From Amycolatopsis sp. cg9 (GTDB lineage Bacteria > Actinomycetota > Actinomycetes > Mycobacteriales > Pseudonocardiaceae), in NCBI RefSeq assembly GCF_041346945.1, contig NZ_CP166850.1, positions 1,550,001 through 1,614,000 on the forward strand: a stretch of 64,000 bases of DNA, read 5' to 3'. Below, piece by piece: positions 17,393-27,904 of this stretch. Position numbers and translations under genes: made by a program. The notes under the pieces are model-generated. The model did not search any database. It worked only from the letters and a program-made list of their open reading frames with translations, and was not told the DNA's origin. Positions within the stretch are counted from its first letter, which is position 1. Each line of letters begins with the position of its first letter.

Positions 17393-18930
17393 CGTCCGGC
17401 TCCCTCAACGCGCGCCGCCGCGACCGCGAACTCACCGAGCTGGCCTCGGGCGAGCGCGTCGACGTCGTCGTGGTCGGCGGCGGCGTCACCGGCACGGGCA
17501 TCGCACTGGACGCGGCTTCCCGCGGGCTGTCGGTGGCGCTGGTGGAAGCGCACGACCTCGCGTTCGGGACTTCGCGCTGGTCTTCGAAGCTCGTGCACGG
17601 CGGCCTGCGGTACCTGGCGCACGGGGAGCTGGGCCTGGCGCACGAAAGCGCTGTCGAGCGGGGCATCATGATGACGCGGACCGCGCCGCACCTGACGCGC
17701 GCGATGCCGCAGCTGTTCCCGTTGTACCCCAGCACTTCCCGGGCCCAGCAGGCGCTGGTGGCCGCCGGGCTCCGGGCGGGCGACGCGCTCCGCCGGGCGG
17801 CGCGCACGCCGTCGTCGGTGCTGCCGCGGCCGCGGACCATCCCTCCCGTCGAAGCGCTGGCGCTGGCTCCGGGGCTTTCCGCGCACGGGCTGCGCGGCGC
17901 CCTCTTGGCCTACGACGGCGCACTGGTCGACGACGCCCGGCTGGTGGTTTCCCTGGCCCGCACGGCGGCGTCGTTCGGCGCGCGAATCCTGACGCGCCTG
18001 TCGGCTTCGTCGCTCTCGGCGGACCGGGTCGCGGTCGTCGACGGCGTTTCGGGCGACTCGTTCGACATCCACGCGCGCCAGGTGATCAACGCGACGGGCG
18101 TGTGGGCGGGCACCCTGACCGGCTCGGTGCGCCTGCGGCCGTCGCTCGGTTCGCACCTGGTGCTCGCGCCGGGGACGGTGCCGATGGGCACGACGTCGGT
18201 CAACATCGGCGTGCCCGGCGAGACCAACCGGTTCGTCTTCCTGCTCCCCCAGCCCGACGGGCGGGTCTACCTGGGACTCACGGACGAGCCGGTCTCGGGT
18301 TCGATCCCCGACGTGCCGACGGTCCCCGAGTCCGATGTGGACTTCCTGCTGTCGCTGGCTTCCTCGGTGCTCTCGCGGCCGCTGACCCGGGCGGACGTGG
18401 CGGGTTCGTACGCCGGGTTGCGGCCGCTGGTCGAAGGCAGCGGCGGGCGGTCGGCGGACCTGTCCCGCAAGCACGCCGTGCTGGCCGGTGCCGACGGGTT
18501 GCTGACCGTGGTCGGCGGCAAGCTGACCACTTACCGCCGGATGGCGGAGGACGCCGTCGACGCGGCGATCCGCCTGGCCGGCCTCCCCGTTTCACCGTGC
18601 CGGACGGCGCGGTTGCCTTTGCTGGGCGCGGCTCCGCGCCCGGAGCTGTCCCTTGTGGACGCTCCGGCGCGGCTGGTGGCGCGGTACGGGACCGAGGCCC
18701 CGCGCGTGGCGGCGCTGGGCGAACTGGACGCGGAGTTCGCGGCGCCGGTGGCACCCGGCACCGGGATCACGGCGGCGGAGGTCGTGTGGGCGGTCCGCAA
18801 CGAGGGGGCGCTGGACGTCTCGGACGTGCTGGAGCGCCGCACGCGGCTGGCGTTGGTCCCGGCGGACGCGGAAGCCGCGCGGGCCCGGGTCGCGGAACTC
18901 GTCGACAAGTCGCTGGCCGGACTCGCCTGA
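17389..18930 (+). CDS. glpD: Glycerol-3-phosphate dehydrogenase, FAD-dependent (GlpD-like)
   Basis: A 513-residue flavoprotein that oxidises sn-glycerol 3-phosphate to dihydroxyacetone phosphate at the membrane. N-terminal FAD Rossmann motif V-V-G-G-G-V-T-G-T-G-I-A-L-D-A-A-S-R-G (~24-42), then the GlpD signature G-T-S-R-W-S-S-K-L-V-H-G-G-L-R-Y-L (~60-76), and a late G-G-K-L-T-T-Y-R-R-M (~380). GTG start by GTGA overlap with the TetR gene. Paired with the AGPS-like oxidase, it may supply or consume dihydroxyacetone phosphate for lipid synthesis (inference). A second glpD for glycerol catabolism may exist elsewhere. Confidence 0.9.
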   Translation: MTSGSLNARRRDRELTELASGERVDVVVVGGGVTGTGIALDAASRGLSVALVEAHDLAFGTSRWSSKLVHGGLRYLAHGELGLAHESAVERGIMMTRTAPHLTRAMPQLFPLYPSTSRAQQALVAAGLRAGDALRRAARTPSSVLPRPRTIPPVEALALAPGLSAHGLRGALLAYDGALVDDARLVVSLARTAASFGARILTRLSASSLSADRVAVVDGVSGDSFDIHARQVINATGVWAGTLTGSVRLRPSLGSHLVLAPGTVPMGTTSVNIGVPGETNRFVFLLPQPDGRVYLGLTDEPVSGSIPDVPTVPESDVDFLLSLASSVLSRPLTRADVAGSYAGLRPLVEGSGGRSADLSRKHAVLAGADGLLTVVGGKLTTYRRMAEDAVDAAIRLAGLPVSPCRTARLPLLGAAPRPELSLVDAPARLVARYGTEAPRVAALGELDAEFAAPVAPGTGITAAEVVWAVRNEGALDVSDVLERRTRLALVPADAEAARARVAELVDKSLAGLA

Positions 18931-19000
18931 GCGTGGTGACCAGCCCCACGCCGACCATCCGACGAGCTTGCCGGGCGTTCGCGTGGCTTAGGGTGAGGAC

Positions 19001-19912
19001 ATGACCGAGGGGACGCTGGAGATCGACGGGATCTCCAAGCGCTACGGCACGAAGGTCGCGCTGGACGGCGTCTCGTTCGACGTCCGCGCCGGGGAGCTGT
19101 TCGGCTTCGTCGGCAGCAACGGGGCCGGGAAGACCACGACGATGCGGATCGCGCTGGGGGTGCTCGCCGCCGACGGCGGGGAGGTGCGCTTCGACGGCAG
19201 GCCGGTCACGCACGAGGCCCGCACGCACATCGGTTACATGCCGGAGGAACGCGGCCTGTACCCGAAGATGAAGGTGCTGGACCAGCTGGTCTACCTCGCC
19301 GAGCTGCACGGTCTCGGCACCAACGAGGCCCACCGCAACGCCGAGGCGTGGATCACCCGGCTCGGGCTGGCCGAGCGCCGCAAGGACGAGGTGCAGAAGC
19401 TCAGCCTCGGCAACCAGCAGCGCGTCCAGCTGGCCGCGGCCCTGGTGCACGACCCGGCCGTGCTGGTGCTCGACGAGCCGTTCTCCGGCCTCGACCCCCT
19501 CGCCGTCGACGTGATGAGCGGGGTGCTGCGGGAAAAGGCCGCCGCCGGCGTGCCCGTGGTGTTCTCCAGCCACCAGCTCGACCTCGTCGAACGGCTCTGC
19601 GACCGGGTCGGGATCATCCGCGGGGGCCGGATGGTCGCCGTCGGCGCGGTTGCCGAACTGACCGCGGGCGCGAGCAGCAAGCTCGTGGTCACCGCGCCGG
19701 CCGCGCGCCCCGGCTGGGCCGCGGGCCTGCCCGGGGTGCGGGTCGCCGAGGACCACGGCGCCACCACCGTGCTCGACCTCGACCCGGGCGCCGACGACCA
19801 GGCCGTGCTCGCCGCGGCGCTGGCCACCGGACCGGTCACCGAGTTCAGCCGCCGTCGCCGCTCGCTGACCGAGCTGTTCCGCGACGCGGTGGCCGAAGAG
19901 GGGGGACGATGA
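19001..19912 (+). CDS. ABC exporter ATP-binding protein (NatA-like)
   Basis: A 303-residue ATPase. Walker A G-S-N-G-A-G-K-T-T-T (~40), Walker B V-L-V-L-D-E-P-F-S-G-L-D-P (~155), H-loop S-S-H-Q (~188). The signature is L-S-L-G-N-Q-Q-R instead of L-S-G-G, a variant also seen in NatA-type exporters. A C-terminal ~90-residue extension is typical of DUF4162-bearing members. It overlaps the permease by ATGA. Role: ATP-driven export of an unknown compound, or a sodium-exporter-like function. Confidence 0.88.
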   Translation: MTEGTLEIDGISKRYGTKVALDGVSFDVRAGELFGFVGSNGAGKTTTMRIALGVLAADGGEVRFDGRPVTHEARTHIGYMPEERGLYPKMKVLDQLVYLAELHGLGTNEAHRNAEAWITRLGLAERRKDEVQKLSLGNQQRVQLAAALVHDPAVLVLDEPFSGLDPLAVDVMSGVLREKAAAGVPVVFSSHQLDLVERLCDRVGIIRGGRMVAVGAVAELTAGASSKLVVTAPAARPGWAAGLPGVRVAEDHGATTVLDLDPGADDQAVLAAALATGPVTEFSRRRRSLTELFRDAVAEEGGR

Positions 19913-21099
19913 AGACGTTGAGCGGACGGCGGGCCGTCTGGCTGGTGCTGAAGCGCGAGCTGAACACGCGGCTGCGCACGCGGTCGTTCGTGATCGGCAC
20001 CGCGGTGCTGCTGGTGCTGCTGCTCGGCTACGTCGGGTTCCAGACCGCGCTGGCCGGCTCGTCGGACAAGAGCACGGTGGGGCTGACCGGGCAGGCGACC
20101 GGGATCGCCAAGCAGCTGCAGGTCGCCGCCGCGCAGTCCGGGCGCCAGGTCGAAACGGTCACCGTCACCGATCCGGCCGAGGGCAGGCAGGCGGTCGAGA
20201 ACGGCGATCTCGACGCGCTCGTCTCGGGCAGCGCGGCGAAGCTGACCGCCACGTACAAGTCCGCTTTGGACGACCAGCTGCGCCGGGTGCTCGATCAGGT
20301 CGCCCAGCAGCAGGTGCTCGACGGCGTCCTGTCGTCCGCACAGCTCGAACCGGCCGTCGTGATGGCGCAGGTGAACAGCACCCACGTGCAGGACGACGCC
20401 CTCTCGCCCGAACCCGCCGACCACACGCAGCGGCTGGTCCTCGGCCTGATCGTCGCGTTCCTGCTCTACATGAGCATCATCACCTACGGGATGATGGTCG
20501 CCCAGGGCGTGGTCGAGGAGAAGTCGAGCCGGGTCGTGGAGCTGCTGCTCGCCAGCGTCCGGCCGTGGCAGCTGTTGCTGGGCAAGGTGATCGGCATCGG
20601 CCTGGTCGGCCTGACCCAGCTGGTGGTCCTCGGCGCGGTGGGCCTGCTGGCCGCGACGGTGACCGGCGTGTTCACCCTGTCCGGCTTCGCGACCGGCGCG
20701 GTGCTGTGGGGTTTGCTCTGGTACCTGCTCGGTTTCCTGTTGTACGCCACGATCTACGGCGCGCTCGGCTCGCTCGTGTCGCGGCAGGAAGACACGCAGT
20801 CGGTCGTCGGGCCGCTGAACATCATCCTCGTCATCGGGTTCGTGGCGGGCTTCAACCTGCTGCTGCAGGACCCCTCGGGCACGGCGGTGAAGGTCGTCTC
20901 GCTGGTCCCGCTGCTGTCCCCGATCCTGATGCCGGCCCGGATTTCCACCGGCGCGGCGGCGGGCTGGGAGATCGGGCTGTCGCTCGCGCTGACGCTGGCG
21001 TCCGTCGCGCTGCTGACCTGGCTGGGCGGCAAGATCTACGGCAACAGCGTCCTGCGCATCGGCAGCCGCATCAAGCTTTCGGAGGCCCTGCGTGGCTGA
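19909..21099 (+). CDS. ABC exporter permease (NatB-like, ABC-2)
   Basis: A 396-residue ABC-2 permease: one N-terminal membrane helix (residues ~27-47), a large extracytoplasmic domain (~50-170), then about five helices. The segment E-E-K-S-S-R-V-V-E-L-L-L-A-S-V-R-P (~203-219) is the hallmark of the NatB family and links to the ATPase. Start by ATGA overlap; the next gene starts 8 bp before its stop. Confidence 0.88.
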   Translation: MKTLSGRRAVWLVLKRELNTRLRTRSFVIGTAVLLVLLLGYVGFQTALAGSSDKSTVGLTGQATGIAKQLQVAAAQSGRQVETVTVTDPAEGRQAVENGDLDALVSGSAAKLTATYKSALDDQLRRVLDQVAQQQVLDGVLSSAQLEPAVVMAQVNSTHVQDDALSPEPADHTQRLVLGLIVAFLLYMSIITYGMMVAQGVVEEKSSRVVELLLASVRPWQLLLGKVIGIGLVGLTQLVVLGAVGLLAATVTGVFTLSGFATGAVLWGLLWYLLGFLLYATIYGALGSLVSRQEDTQSVVGPLNIILVIGFVAGFNLLLQDPSGTAVKVVSLVPLLSPILMPARISTGAAAGWEIGLSLALTLASVALLTWLGGKIYGNSVLRIGSRIKLSEALRG

Positions 21100-21580
21100 T
21101 GTGCGGACGGCCGGGCCGGACGACGTCGCGGCGATCGTCCGGTTCGGCGAGACGCACATCCGGCCGCACTACGCACCGCTGATCGGCGCGGCCGCCGCGG
21201 ACGCGCAGGTCCGCGACTGGTGGAACGAACCGCACCTCGCCGCGGCGGTGGCCGCCGGGCGGGTGGTCGTCGCCGATGACGAAGGCGGGCTCTCGGGCGT
21301 CGGGCAGCGTGGCCACGACGGGACCGACCACGTCGTCTACAAGCTCTACGTCCATCCCGAGCACCGCGGCCGCGGGCTCGGCCCGCGGTTGCTCGACGCC
21401 CTGGTCCGGCAGCTGCCCGCCGGTACCGGGCGCCTCTGCCTCGAACATTTCGCGGCCAACGAGCGGGCCGGCGCGTTCTACGAGCGCGAGGGCTTCACCG
21501 TGGACCGGGTCGAGCCGAGCGCCACCGGCGATCCCCGGCTCGCCATCGTGTGGCGCGCCCGGCCGCTGATCACGACGTGA
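21092..21580 (+). CDS. GNAT family N-acetyltransferase
   Basis: A 162-residue acetyltransferase. The acetyl-CoA pyrophosphate loop H-R-G-R-G-L-G-P-R-L-L (~90-100) follows the beta strand Y-K-L-Y-V-H-P-E, and N-E-R-A-G-A-F-Y-E-R-E-G-F (~127-139) closes the fold. The GTG start lies inside the last codons of the ABC permease gene, suggesting translational coupling, although the functional link is unclear. Its 3' end overlaps the convergent photolyase by 11 bp. Confidence 0.85.
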   Translation: MADVRTAGPDDVAAIVRFGETHIRPHYAPLIGAAAADAQVRDWWNEPHLAAAVAAGRVVVADDEGGLSGVGQRGHDGTDHVVYKLYVHPEHRGRGLGPRLLDALVRQLPAGTGRLCLEHFAANERAGAFYEREGFTVDRVEPSATGDPRLAIVWRARPLITT

Positions 21581-22916
21581 TCTTCCCGTAGCGCTCCAAG
21601 GAAACCTGGCGCTCGTGGGCGTGGTCGACCATGGGCTCCGGGTACTCCGCCGGCCGGTCCTTCAGCTTGTGCACCGCCTTGCCCTGGACCGGCCGCAGCT
21701 CCGGCACGTACTTCCGCACGTAGTCGCCGTTCGGGTCGAACTTCTCCCCCTGCGTCGTCGGGTTGAAGATCCGGAAGTACGGCGCCGCGTCGGTGCCGCA
21801 GCCCGCGACCCACTGCCAGTTCAGCTGGTTCGACGCCAGGTCGCCGTCCACGAGGTGCTTCATGAAGTGGCGCGCGCCCAGCCACCACGGCAGGTGCAGG
21901 TCCTTCACCAGGAAGCTCGCGACGACCATCCGCACCCGGTTGTGCATCCAGCCCTCGGCCAGCAGCTGCCGCATCCCCGCGTCGACGATCGGGTAGCCCG
22001 TCTTGCCCGCGCACCACCGCTCGAACGCCTCGGGGTCGGTGTCGTGCTTCATCCCGTCGAACCGCTTGTCGTAGTTCTTCCGCGCGGTTTCCGGCCGGTG
22101 CCACAGGACGTCGGCGTGGAACTCGCGCCAGCAGATCTCGCTGCGCAACGACTTCGCGCCGACGCGGTCGTCACCCGCCAGGTCCGCCAGGACGGTCCGC
22201 GGGTGGATGCACCCCCAGCGCAGGTACGGCGACAGCCGCGTGGTGCCCTCGCGGTCCGGGCGGTCGCGATCGGAGTCGTAGGTCTCGATGCCGTCGTCGA
22301 GGAACTCGTGCCAGACGTCGAGCGCGGCCTGCTCGCCCGGCTCGGGCAGGGTCGCGGAAACCTTGGGCGCCTTGGGTATCTTCAGCGAACGCGGCGGTTC
22401 CACCCAGTCCACAAGGGACGGTCCGGTGTCCGCGGGCGAGTGCCAGCCGCGCGCGGTCCAGGCGCGGTAGAACGGCGTGAAGACGCGGTAGGGATCGCCG
22501 TCCGGCTTGGTGACCCGGCCCGGCGTCACGGCATACGGGGAGCCCGTCTCGACCCAGTCGATGCCCTGCTCGGCCAACGCCTTCGCGACCTCGGCGTCCC
22601 GGCGGCGGCCGTACGGGCCGGTGTCGGCGCTGACGTGCACGGCGGCCGCGCCGATCTTCTTCGCGGCCTTCACGACCTCCGCCGCCGGCTCGCCGCGCAC
22701 GAGCATCAGCCGGCCGCCGAGCTGCTCGTCCAGCTTCTCCAGGCAGCCGTACATGAAGGCCTCACGGGCGGCGCCGGACGGCTTGATGAGCGCCTCGTCG
22801 AGGACGTACAACGCGAGCACGTGCTTGCTGTGCTTCGACGCTTCGAGCAGGGCGGCGTGGTCGCCCAGCCGCAGGTCGCGGCGGAACCACAGGACGACGG
22901 GTGCTTCTTTGGTCAC
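21570..22916 (-). CDS. phr: Deoxyribodipyrimidine photolyase (class I CPD type)
   Basis: A 448-residue cryptochrome/photolyase family protein that repairs UV-induced cyclobutane dimers using blue light. N-terminal antenna-domain motif V-L-W-F-R-R-D-L-R-L-G-D-H (~6-18). C-terminal FAD-binding region with G-Y-P-I-V-D-A-G-M-R-Q-L, H-N-R-V-R-M-V-V-A-S-F-L-V-K-D and W-Q-W-V-A-G-C-G-T-D-A-A-P-Y. Start chosen as GTG 22914-22916; a TTG three codons upstream is possible. No clear ribosome-binding site was seen. The antenna cofactor type cannot be told. Confidence 0.9.
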   Translation of the reverse strand: MTKEAPVVLWFRRDLRLGDHAALLEASKHSKHVLALYVLDEALIKPSGAAREAFMYGCLEKLDEQLGGRLMLVRGEPAAEVVKAAKKIGAAAVHVSADTGPYGRRRDAEVAKALAEQGIDWVETGSPYAVTPGRVTKPDGDPYRVFTPFYRAWTARGWHSPADTGPSLVDWVEPPRSLKIPKAPKVSATLPEPGEQAALDVWHEFLDDGIETYDSDRDRPDREGTTRLSPYLRWGCIHPRTVLADLAGDDRVGAKSLRSEICWREFHADVLWHRPETARKNYDKRFDGMKHDTDPEAFERWCAGKTGYPIVDAGMRQLLAEGWMHNRVRMVVASFLVKDLHLPWWLGARHFMKHLVDGDLASNQLNWQWVAGCGTDAAPYFRIFNPTTQGEKFDPNGDYVRKYVPELRPVQGKAVHKLKDRPAEYPEPMVDHAHERQVSLERYGKITS

Positions 22917-22932
22917 GCCGCACAACGATAAG

Positions 22933-22962
22933 CGCCCCGCCGTGCGGGTGCACGGCGGGGCG
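22933..22962 (-). terminator. Hairpin terminator after gltA
   Basis: Perfect 12-bp arms, CGCCCCGCCGTG (22933-22944) and its complement (22951-22962), with a 6-nt loop. It lies 18 bp past the citrate synthase stop in its direction of transcription and upstream of phr. Confidence 0.8.
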
Positions 22963-22979
22963 GTTACCGGGGTGAGGGC

Positions 22980-24296
<1,317 letters not shown>

Positions 24297-24493
24297 GCAA
24301 GTCCCTCTCACGTTCGGCACGGAGCGGCGGCGCCTGTACGTTTCACAGGTAGCCACGTGTTCACGCGAGGAAACACTGGCGCCTCGCTGCACACCGCCCC
24401 GCTGGGGTATGAAGAATGCCCCTCTACGCTAGTCGAGGAACTGGTGTTCGCGCAGCGGTGGCGTTGCTCCTGGGGGCCCCTTTGGGACCAGGT

Positions 24494-25435
24494 TCACACG
24501 CTCGACGCCATATCCGCGGACGTCGGCGGCTCGGCACCGCTGCGCGACACCGTGATCGACGCCGCTTTCGCCGCGAAAGCGAGGGCCTCGCGCCACGCGT
24601 CCGCGTCGAGGGAGGCCAGGTCGGCGACCTCCCGGGTGTGCAGCCAGGCCAGCAGCGCGCCCTGCACGGTGTCGCCGGCGCCGATCGTGTCGACCACCTC
24701 GACCTTCCGCGACGGCACGTGGGCCAGCTCACCTGCGGCGGTGATCACCGCGAGCCCGTCGGCGCCCCGGGTGAGCACCACGGCGTCCACACCGGACTCG
24801 ACCCACGTCTTCGCGGCGGCGATCGGGTCGGCGCCGCCGGTGAGCCACGCGGCGTCGTCGTCGGAGATCTTGAGCAGCCGGACGTCCGGCAGCCAGGACG
24901 CGAACCGGGCGCGGTAGGCGGCCGGGTCGGTGATCAGCGCCTCGCGGATGTTCGGGTCGAGGACGGTCAGCACGCCGCGCGCGGCCTCGCGCCGCAGCAT
25001 CGCCTCGTACGCCGACGCGCCGGGTTCGAGGACCATGCCGAGGGTGCCGAGCGAGAGCGCGGTCACCGTGTCCGGCAGCGGTCCCGGATCCGCGACGAGC
25101 CGGTCCGCGGTGCCCTCGACGTAGAACGTGTAGCGCGCGGCGCCCTTCGCGTCGAGCGCGACCACGGCGAGCGTCGTCGGTTCGTCGCCGCGCTGCAGCA
25201 GCGCGGTGCCGACGTCCGATGCGTGCAGCCGCTCGACCATCGCGTCGCCGAAGCGGTCGGTGGACACGCGCGAGAGGAAGGCCGTCGGCACGCCGAGGCG
25301 GCCGGCCGCCAGCGCGACGTTGTACGGGCCGCCGCCCAGGCGGGGCAGCAGCGCGCGCAGCCCACCGTCCACAGTGGAATCCAAGGGGTCGCCGGGAACC
25401 AGGTCGACCAGAGCTTCTCCGCCTACGACGATCAC
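24494..25435 (-). CDS. PfkB family sugar kinase (fructokinase-like)
   Basis: A 313-residue ribokinase-fold kinase. N-terminal G-E-A-L-V-D-L-V-P-G (~6), the substrate-binding G-G-G-P-Y-N-V-A-L-A-A-G-R-L-G (~34-48), and the C-terminal anion hole/base region D-T-I-G-A-G-D-T-V-Q-G (~248-258) with the catalytic Asp in G-A-G-D. It phosphorylates a sugar or nucleoside, most like fructokinase. Monocistronic, between gltA and a TetR gene. The 197-bp gap to gltA holds the gltA promoter region and a weak CCTGG/CCAGG inverted repeat. Confidence 0.87.
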   Translation of the reverse strand: MIVVGGEALVDLVPGDPLDSTVDGGLRALLPRLGGGPYNVALAAGRLGVPTAFLSRVSTDRFGDAMVERLHASDVGTALLQRGDEPTTLAVVALDAKGAARYTFYVEGTADRLVADPGPLPDTVTALSLGTLGMVLEPGASAYEAMLRREAARGVLTVLDPNIREALITDPAAYRARFASWLPDVRLLKISDDDAAWLTGGADPIAAAKTWVESGVDAVVLTRGADGLAVITAAGELAHVPSRKVEVVDTIGAGDTVQGALLAWLHTREVADLASLDADAWREALAFAAKAASITVSRSGAEPPTSADMASSV

Positions 25436-25475
25436 GCGGGGAGTTTATCGATTGCGGGCTGACAATTCCTGTCCG

Positions 25476-26057
25476 CTATTTGTTCAGCCCGCCGAGCAGC
25501 AGTTCACCCAGAGCGGTGAACGCTTCGGCGTCGGAAACGTCGGTGCGCCGGCCCAGCTCCCCGGTCTGGATGCCTTCGATGATCAGCCCGGTCATCTCGG
25601 CCACGAGCCGGGCGTGGACGTCGCGGAACACCCCGTCGGCGACGCCCTTGTCGATGAACTGCCGGAGCCGCCCGGCCGCGAACCGGCTGTTGACCTGGTA
25701 GGCCTCGCGCGCCGGGCCGAACTCGGCGAGGTCGCGCATGAACGCCGCCGACGCCCGGTTCAGGTGCTCGGAGACGCCCGCCAGGTACTCCCCGATGAGC
25801 TTGCGGGCGTCGTCGATCCCGGCGATCCGCTCTTCGATCCGCTCGCCGGCGCCCCGGAAGAAGTGGGTGACGACCTTGACGGCGAGCTGCTCCTTGCTGG
25901 GCGCGAGCGCGTAGAGCGTCGACTTCGAGCAGCGCAGGCGGGCGGCGAGGTCGTCGAGGGTGAAGCCGGCGAACCCCTCCGCGAGGAAGAGCGCCTCGAG
26001 CTCGCCGAGCAGGGCGCGCTGGCGCGCGGTCGGCCGTCGGCGGGGTTCGGGGCGCAT
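25476..26057 (-). CDS. TetR family regulator of the divergent acyl-CoA dehydrogenase
   Basis: A 193-residue regulator: helix-turn-helix [24 protein letters not shown] (~30-53). ATG at 26055-26057 selected. It faces an acyl-CoA dehydrogenase gene across ~100 bp containing GTACTG palindromes, the usual arrangement for repressors of acyl-CoA catabolism. Confidence 0.87.
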   Translation of the reverse strand: MRPEPRRRPTARQRALLGELEALFLAEGFAGFTLDDLAARLRCSKSTLYALAPSKEQLAVKVVTHFFRGAGERIEERIAGIDDARKLIGEYLAGVSEHLNRASAAFMRDLAEFGPAREAYQVNSRFAAGRLRQFIDKGVADGVFRDVHARLVAEMTGLIIEGIQTGELGRRTDVSDAEAFTALGELLLGGLNK

Positions 26058-26125
26058 CGGTTCACTATCTCCTACGTCTTCCGGCCACCCCAGGCCCGTC
26101 GTACTGTACTCTAAGCGGGCCCACA

Positions 26126-26141
26126 GTACTGTTTTCAGTAC
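26126..26141. promoter_or_regulatory. Operator palindrome GTACTG-TTTT-CAGTAC
   Basis: A perfect 6-bp inverted repeat with a 4-bp AT spacer, 17 bp before the acyl-CoA dehydrogenase ATG. A related overlapping site GTACTGTACT begins at 26101. Together they probably form a tandem TetR operator controlling both divergent genes. Confidence 0.7.
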
Positions 26142-26158
26142 CGCTTTGGAGGACGACG

Positions 26159-27295
26159 ATGCCCGCCGAACGCCTGCTGCCGGATTCGGACGCCGAGGAC
26201 CTGGTCGCGCTCGCGACCGAGATCGCCCGCGACGAGCTCGCGCCCCGCGCGGCGGCGGCCGAAGAGGCCGAGCAGTTCCCCCGCGACCAGTTCCGCCTGC
26301 TCGGCAAGTCGGGCCTGCTCGGGCTGCCGTACCCGGAGCGCTGGGGCGGCGGCGACGTGCGATACGAGGTCTACCTGCAGGTCCTGGAGGAGCTCGCGGC
26401 CGCGTGGATGACGGTCGGCGTCGGGCTGTCGGTGCACACGATGTCCTGCTACGCGCTGGCCGAGTACGGCAGCGACGAGCAGCGCGACGAGTGGTTCCCG
26501 GACATGCTCGAGGGGTCACTGCTGGGTGCGTACGCGCTCTCGGAGACGAACGCGGGCTCGGACGCGGCCGCTTTGTCGACCCGCGCGCGGCTGGACGGCT
26601 CGGACTACGTCGTCAACGGCACGAAGGCGTGGATCACGCACGCGGGCGTGGCGGACTTCTACACGACAATGGTCCGCACGGGCCCCGACGAGATCTCGTG
26701 CCTGCTGGTCGACGGCGCCACCGAAGGCCTCTCGGCGGCACCGCGCGAGAAGAAGATGGGCCTCACCGGCTCCCCGACCGCCCAGCTGATCTTCGACGGC
26801 GCCCGCGTACCGGCGTCCCGCCTGCTGGGTTCGGCGGGCGACGGGCTGCGGATCGCGTTGTCGTCCCTGAGTTCGGGCCGGCTCGGCATCGCGGCGTGCG
26901 CGGTCGGGTTGGCCCAGGCGGCACTGGACGAGGCGGTGGCGTACGCGAAGGGCCGCTCGCAGTTCGGCCGCCCGATCATCGACTTCCAGGGCGTCGAGTT
27001 CCTGCTGGCCGACATGGCGGCGACGGTGGAGTCGTCCCGGGCGACGTACCTGGAGGCGGCACGGCGGCGCGACCGCGGGCTGCCGTTCCAGCGCCAGGCG
27101 TCGATCGCGAAGCTGGTGGCGACCGACGGCGCGATGAAGGTGACGACGGACGCGGTCCAGGTCCTCGGCGGGGCCGGGTACACGCGGGACTTCCCGGTGG
27201 AGCGGTACATGCGGGAGGCGAAGGTGCCGCAGATCTTCGAGGGGACGAACCAGATCCAGCGGATGGTGATCGCGCGGGAGCTGAAGAAGGCCTGA
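26159..27295 (+). CDS. Acyl-CoA dehydrogenase
   Basis: A 378-residue FAD-dependent acyl-CoA dehydrogenase that introduces the alpha-beta double bond in an acyl-CoA. Motifs: [12 protein letters not shown] (~124), W-I-T-H-A-G-V (~160), and the C-terminal [16 protein letters not shown] followed by [10 protein letters not shown] (~360), whose Glu is the catalytic base position of short/medium-chain members. Strong ribosome-binding site GGAGG. The chain or branch specificity is not evident. Regulated by the divergent TetR gene (inference). Confidence 0.92.
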   Translation: MPAERLLPDSDAEDLVALATEIARDELAPRAAAAEEAEQFPRDQFRLLGKSGLLGLPYPERWGGGDVRYEVYLQVLEELAAAWMTVGVGLSVHTMSCYALAEYGSDEQRDEWFPDMLEGSLLGAYALSETNAGSDAAALSTRARLDGSDYVVNGTKAWITHAGVADFYTTMVRTGPDEISCLLVDGATEGLSAAPREKKMGLTGSPTAQLIFDGARVPASRLLGSAGDGLRIALSSLSSGRLGIAACAVGLAQAALDEAVAYAKGRSQFGRPIIDFQGVEFLLADMAATVESSRATYLEAARRRDRGLPFQRQASIAKLVATDGAMKVTTDAVQVLGGAGYTRDFPVERYMREAKVPQIFEGTNQIQRMVIARELKKA

Positions 27296-27388
27296 TCCAG
27301 CGGGTTCGGTCACACGCTTGGGACACCTACGGTTACTCCTGGTTGCACCTGAGCCGTGAGGCAATGCCGGGCGCCGTGAGGAGCCGTT

Positions 27389-27850
27389 GTGATTGCACTT
27401 CCCGAGCCGGGCCCTGCTCGCAAGTGGGAGATCCCCGATCACCTGCTGACGATCGAGGAGTACGCGGCGCTCGGTGAAACCGACACAGGTTTCACCGAAC
27501 TCGTGGAAGGCCGCGTCGTGATGTCCCCCGGCCCCAAGCCCGGGCACAACCTCGTGATGCTCGAGCGAGTACGCGAAGACAAAGACATGATTCGGGCCGA
27601 AGAGGTCGCCGTTGAGATCGAAATCGTGTCGCCGGGCTCCAAGCACACCGACTACCACGTCAAGCACGACGAGTACGCCGACGCGGGCATCCCGCACTAC
27701 TGGATCGTCGACATCACCGAGCCGGTCTCCCTGGTCGCCCGCCACCAAGCCGGCGAGTTCGGCTACCTCGATGCCTCAGCGGTCACCGGCACCTTCGCCA
27801 CCGACGTCCCGTTCCCGGTCAAGATCGACCTCGACGCCCTGCTCGACTGA
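27389..27850 (+). CDS. Uma2/DUF820 PD-(D/E)xK-fold protein with internal deletion
   Basis: A 153-residue protein related to the next gene across both ends: L-L-T-I-E-E-Y, F-T-E-L-V-E-G-R-V-V, and the C-terminal V-K-H-D-E-Y-A-D-A-G-I-P-H-Y-W-I-V-D. About 41 residues are missing between H-N and D-M-I-R-A-E-E, in frame. The lost segment includes R-P-D-L-L-V in the paralog, which carries a conserved nuclease-core Asp. The downstream E-I-V-S-P-G-S and Lys region remain. GTG start after GAGGAG. Probably inactive as a nuclease, or repurposed. Confidence 0.8.
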   Translation: MIALPEPGPARKWEIPDHLLTIEEYAALGETDTGFTELVEGRVVMSPGPKPGHNLVMLERVREDKDMIRAEEVAVEIEIVSPGSKHTDYHVKHDEYADAGIPHYWIVDITEPVSLVARHQAGEFGYLDASAVTGTFATDVPFPVKIDLDALLD

Positions 27851-27904
27851 CCCGACCTGGTCGAGCGAACGCTGTCCCACCCACGGGACGGATACCGTTT
27901 CCGC

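Noticed and set aside
27389..27850. Frameshifted pseudogene
   Set aside because: The deletion is in frame and both ends are conserved with a good ribosome-binding site; kept as a gene with a note.
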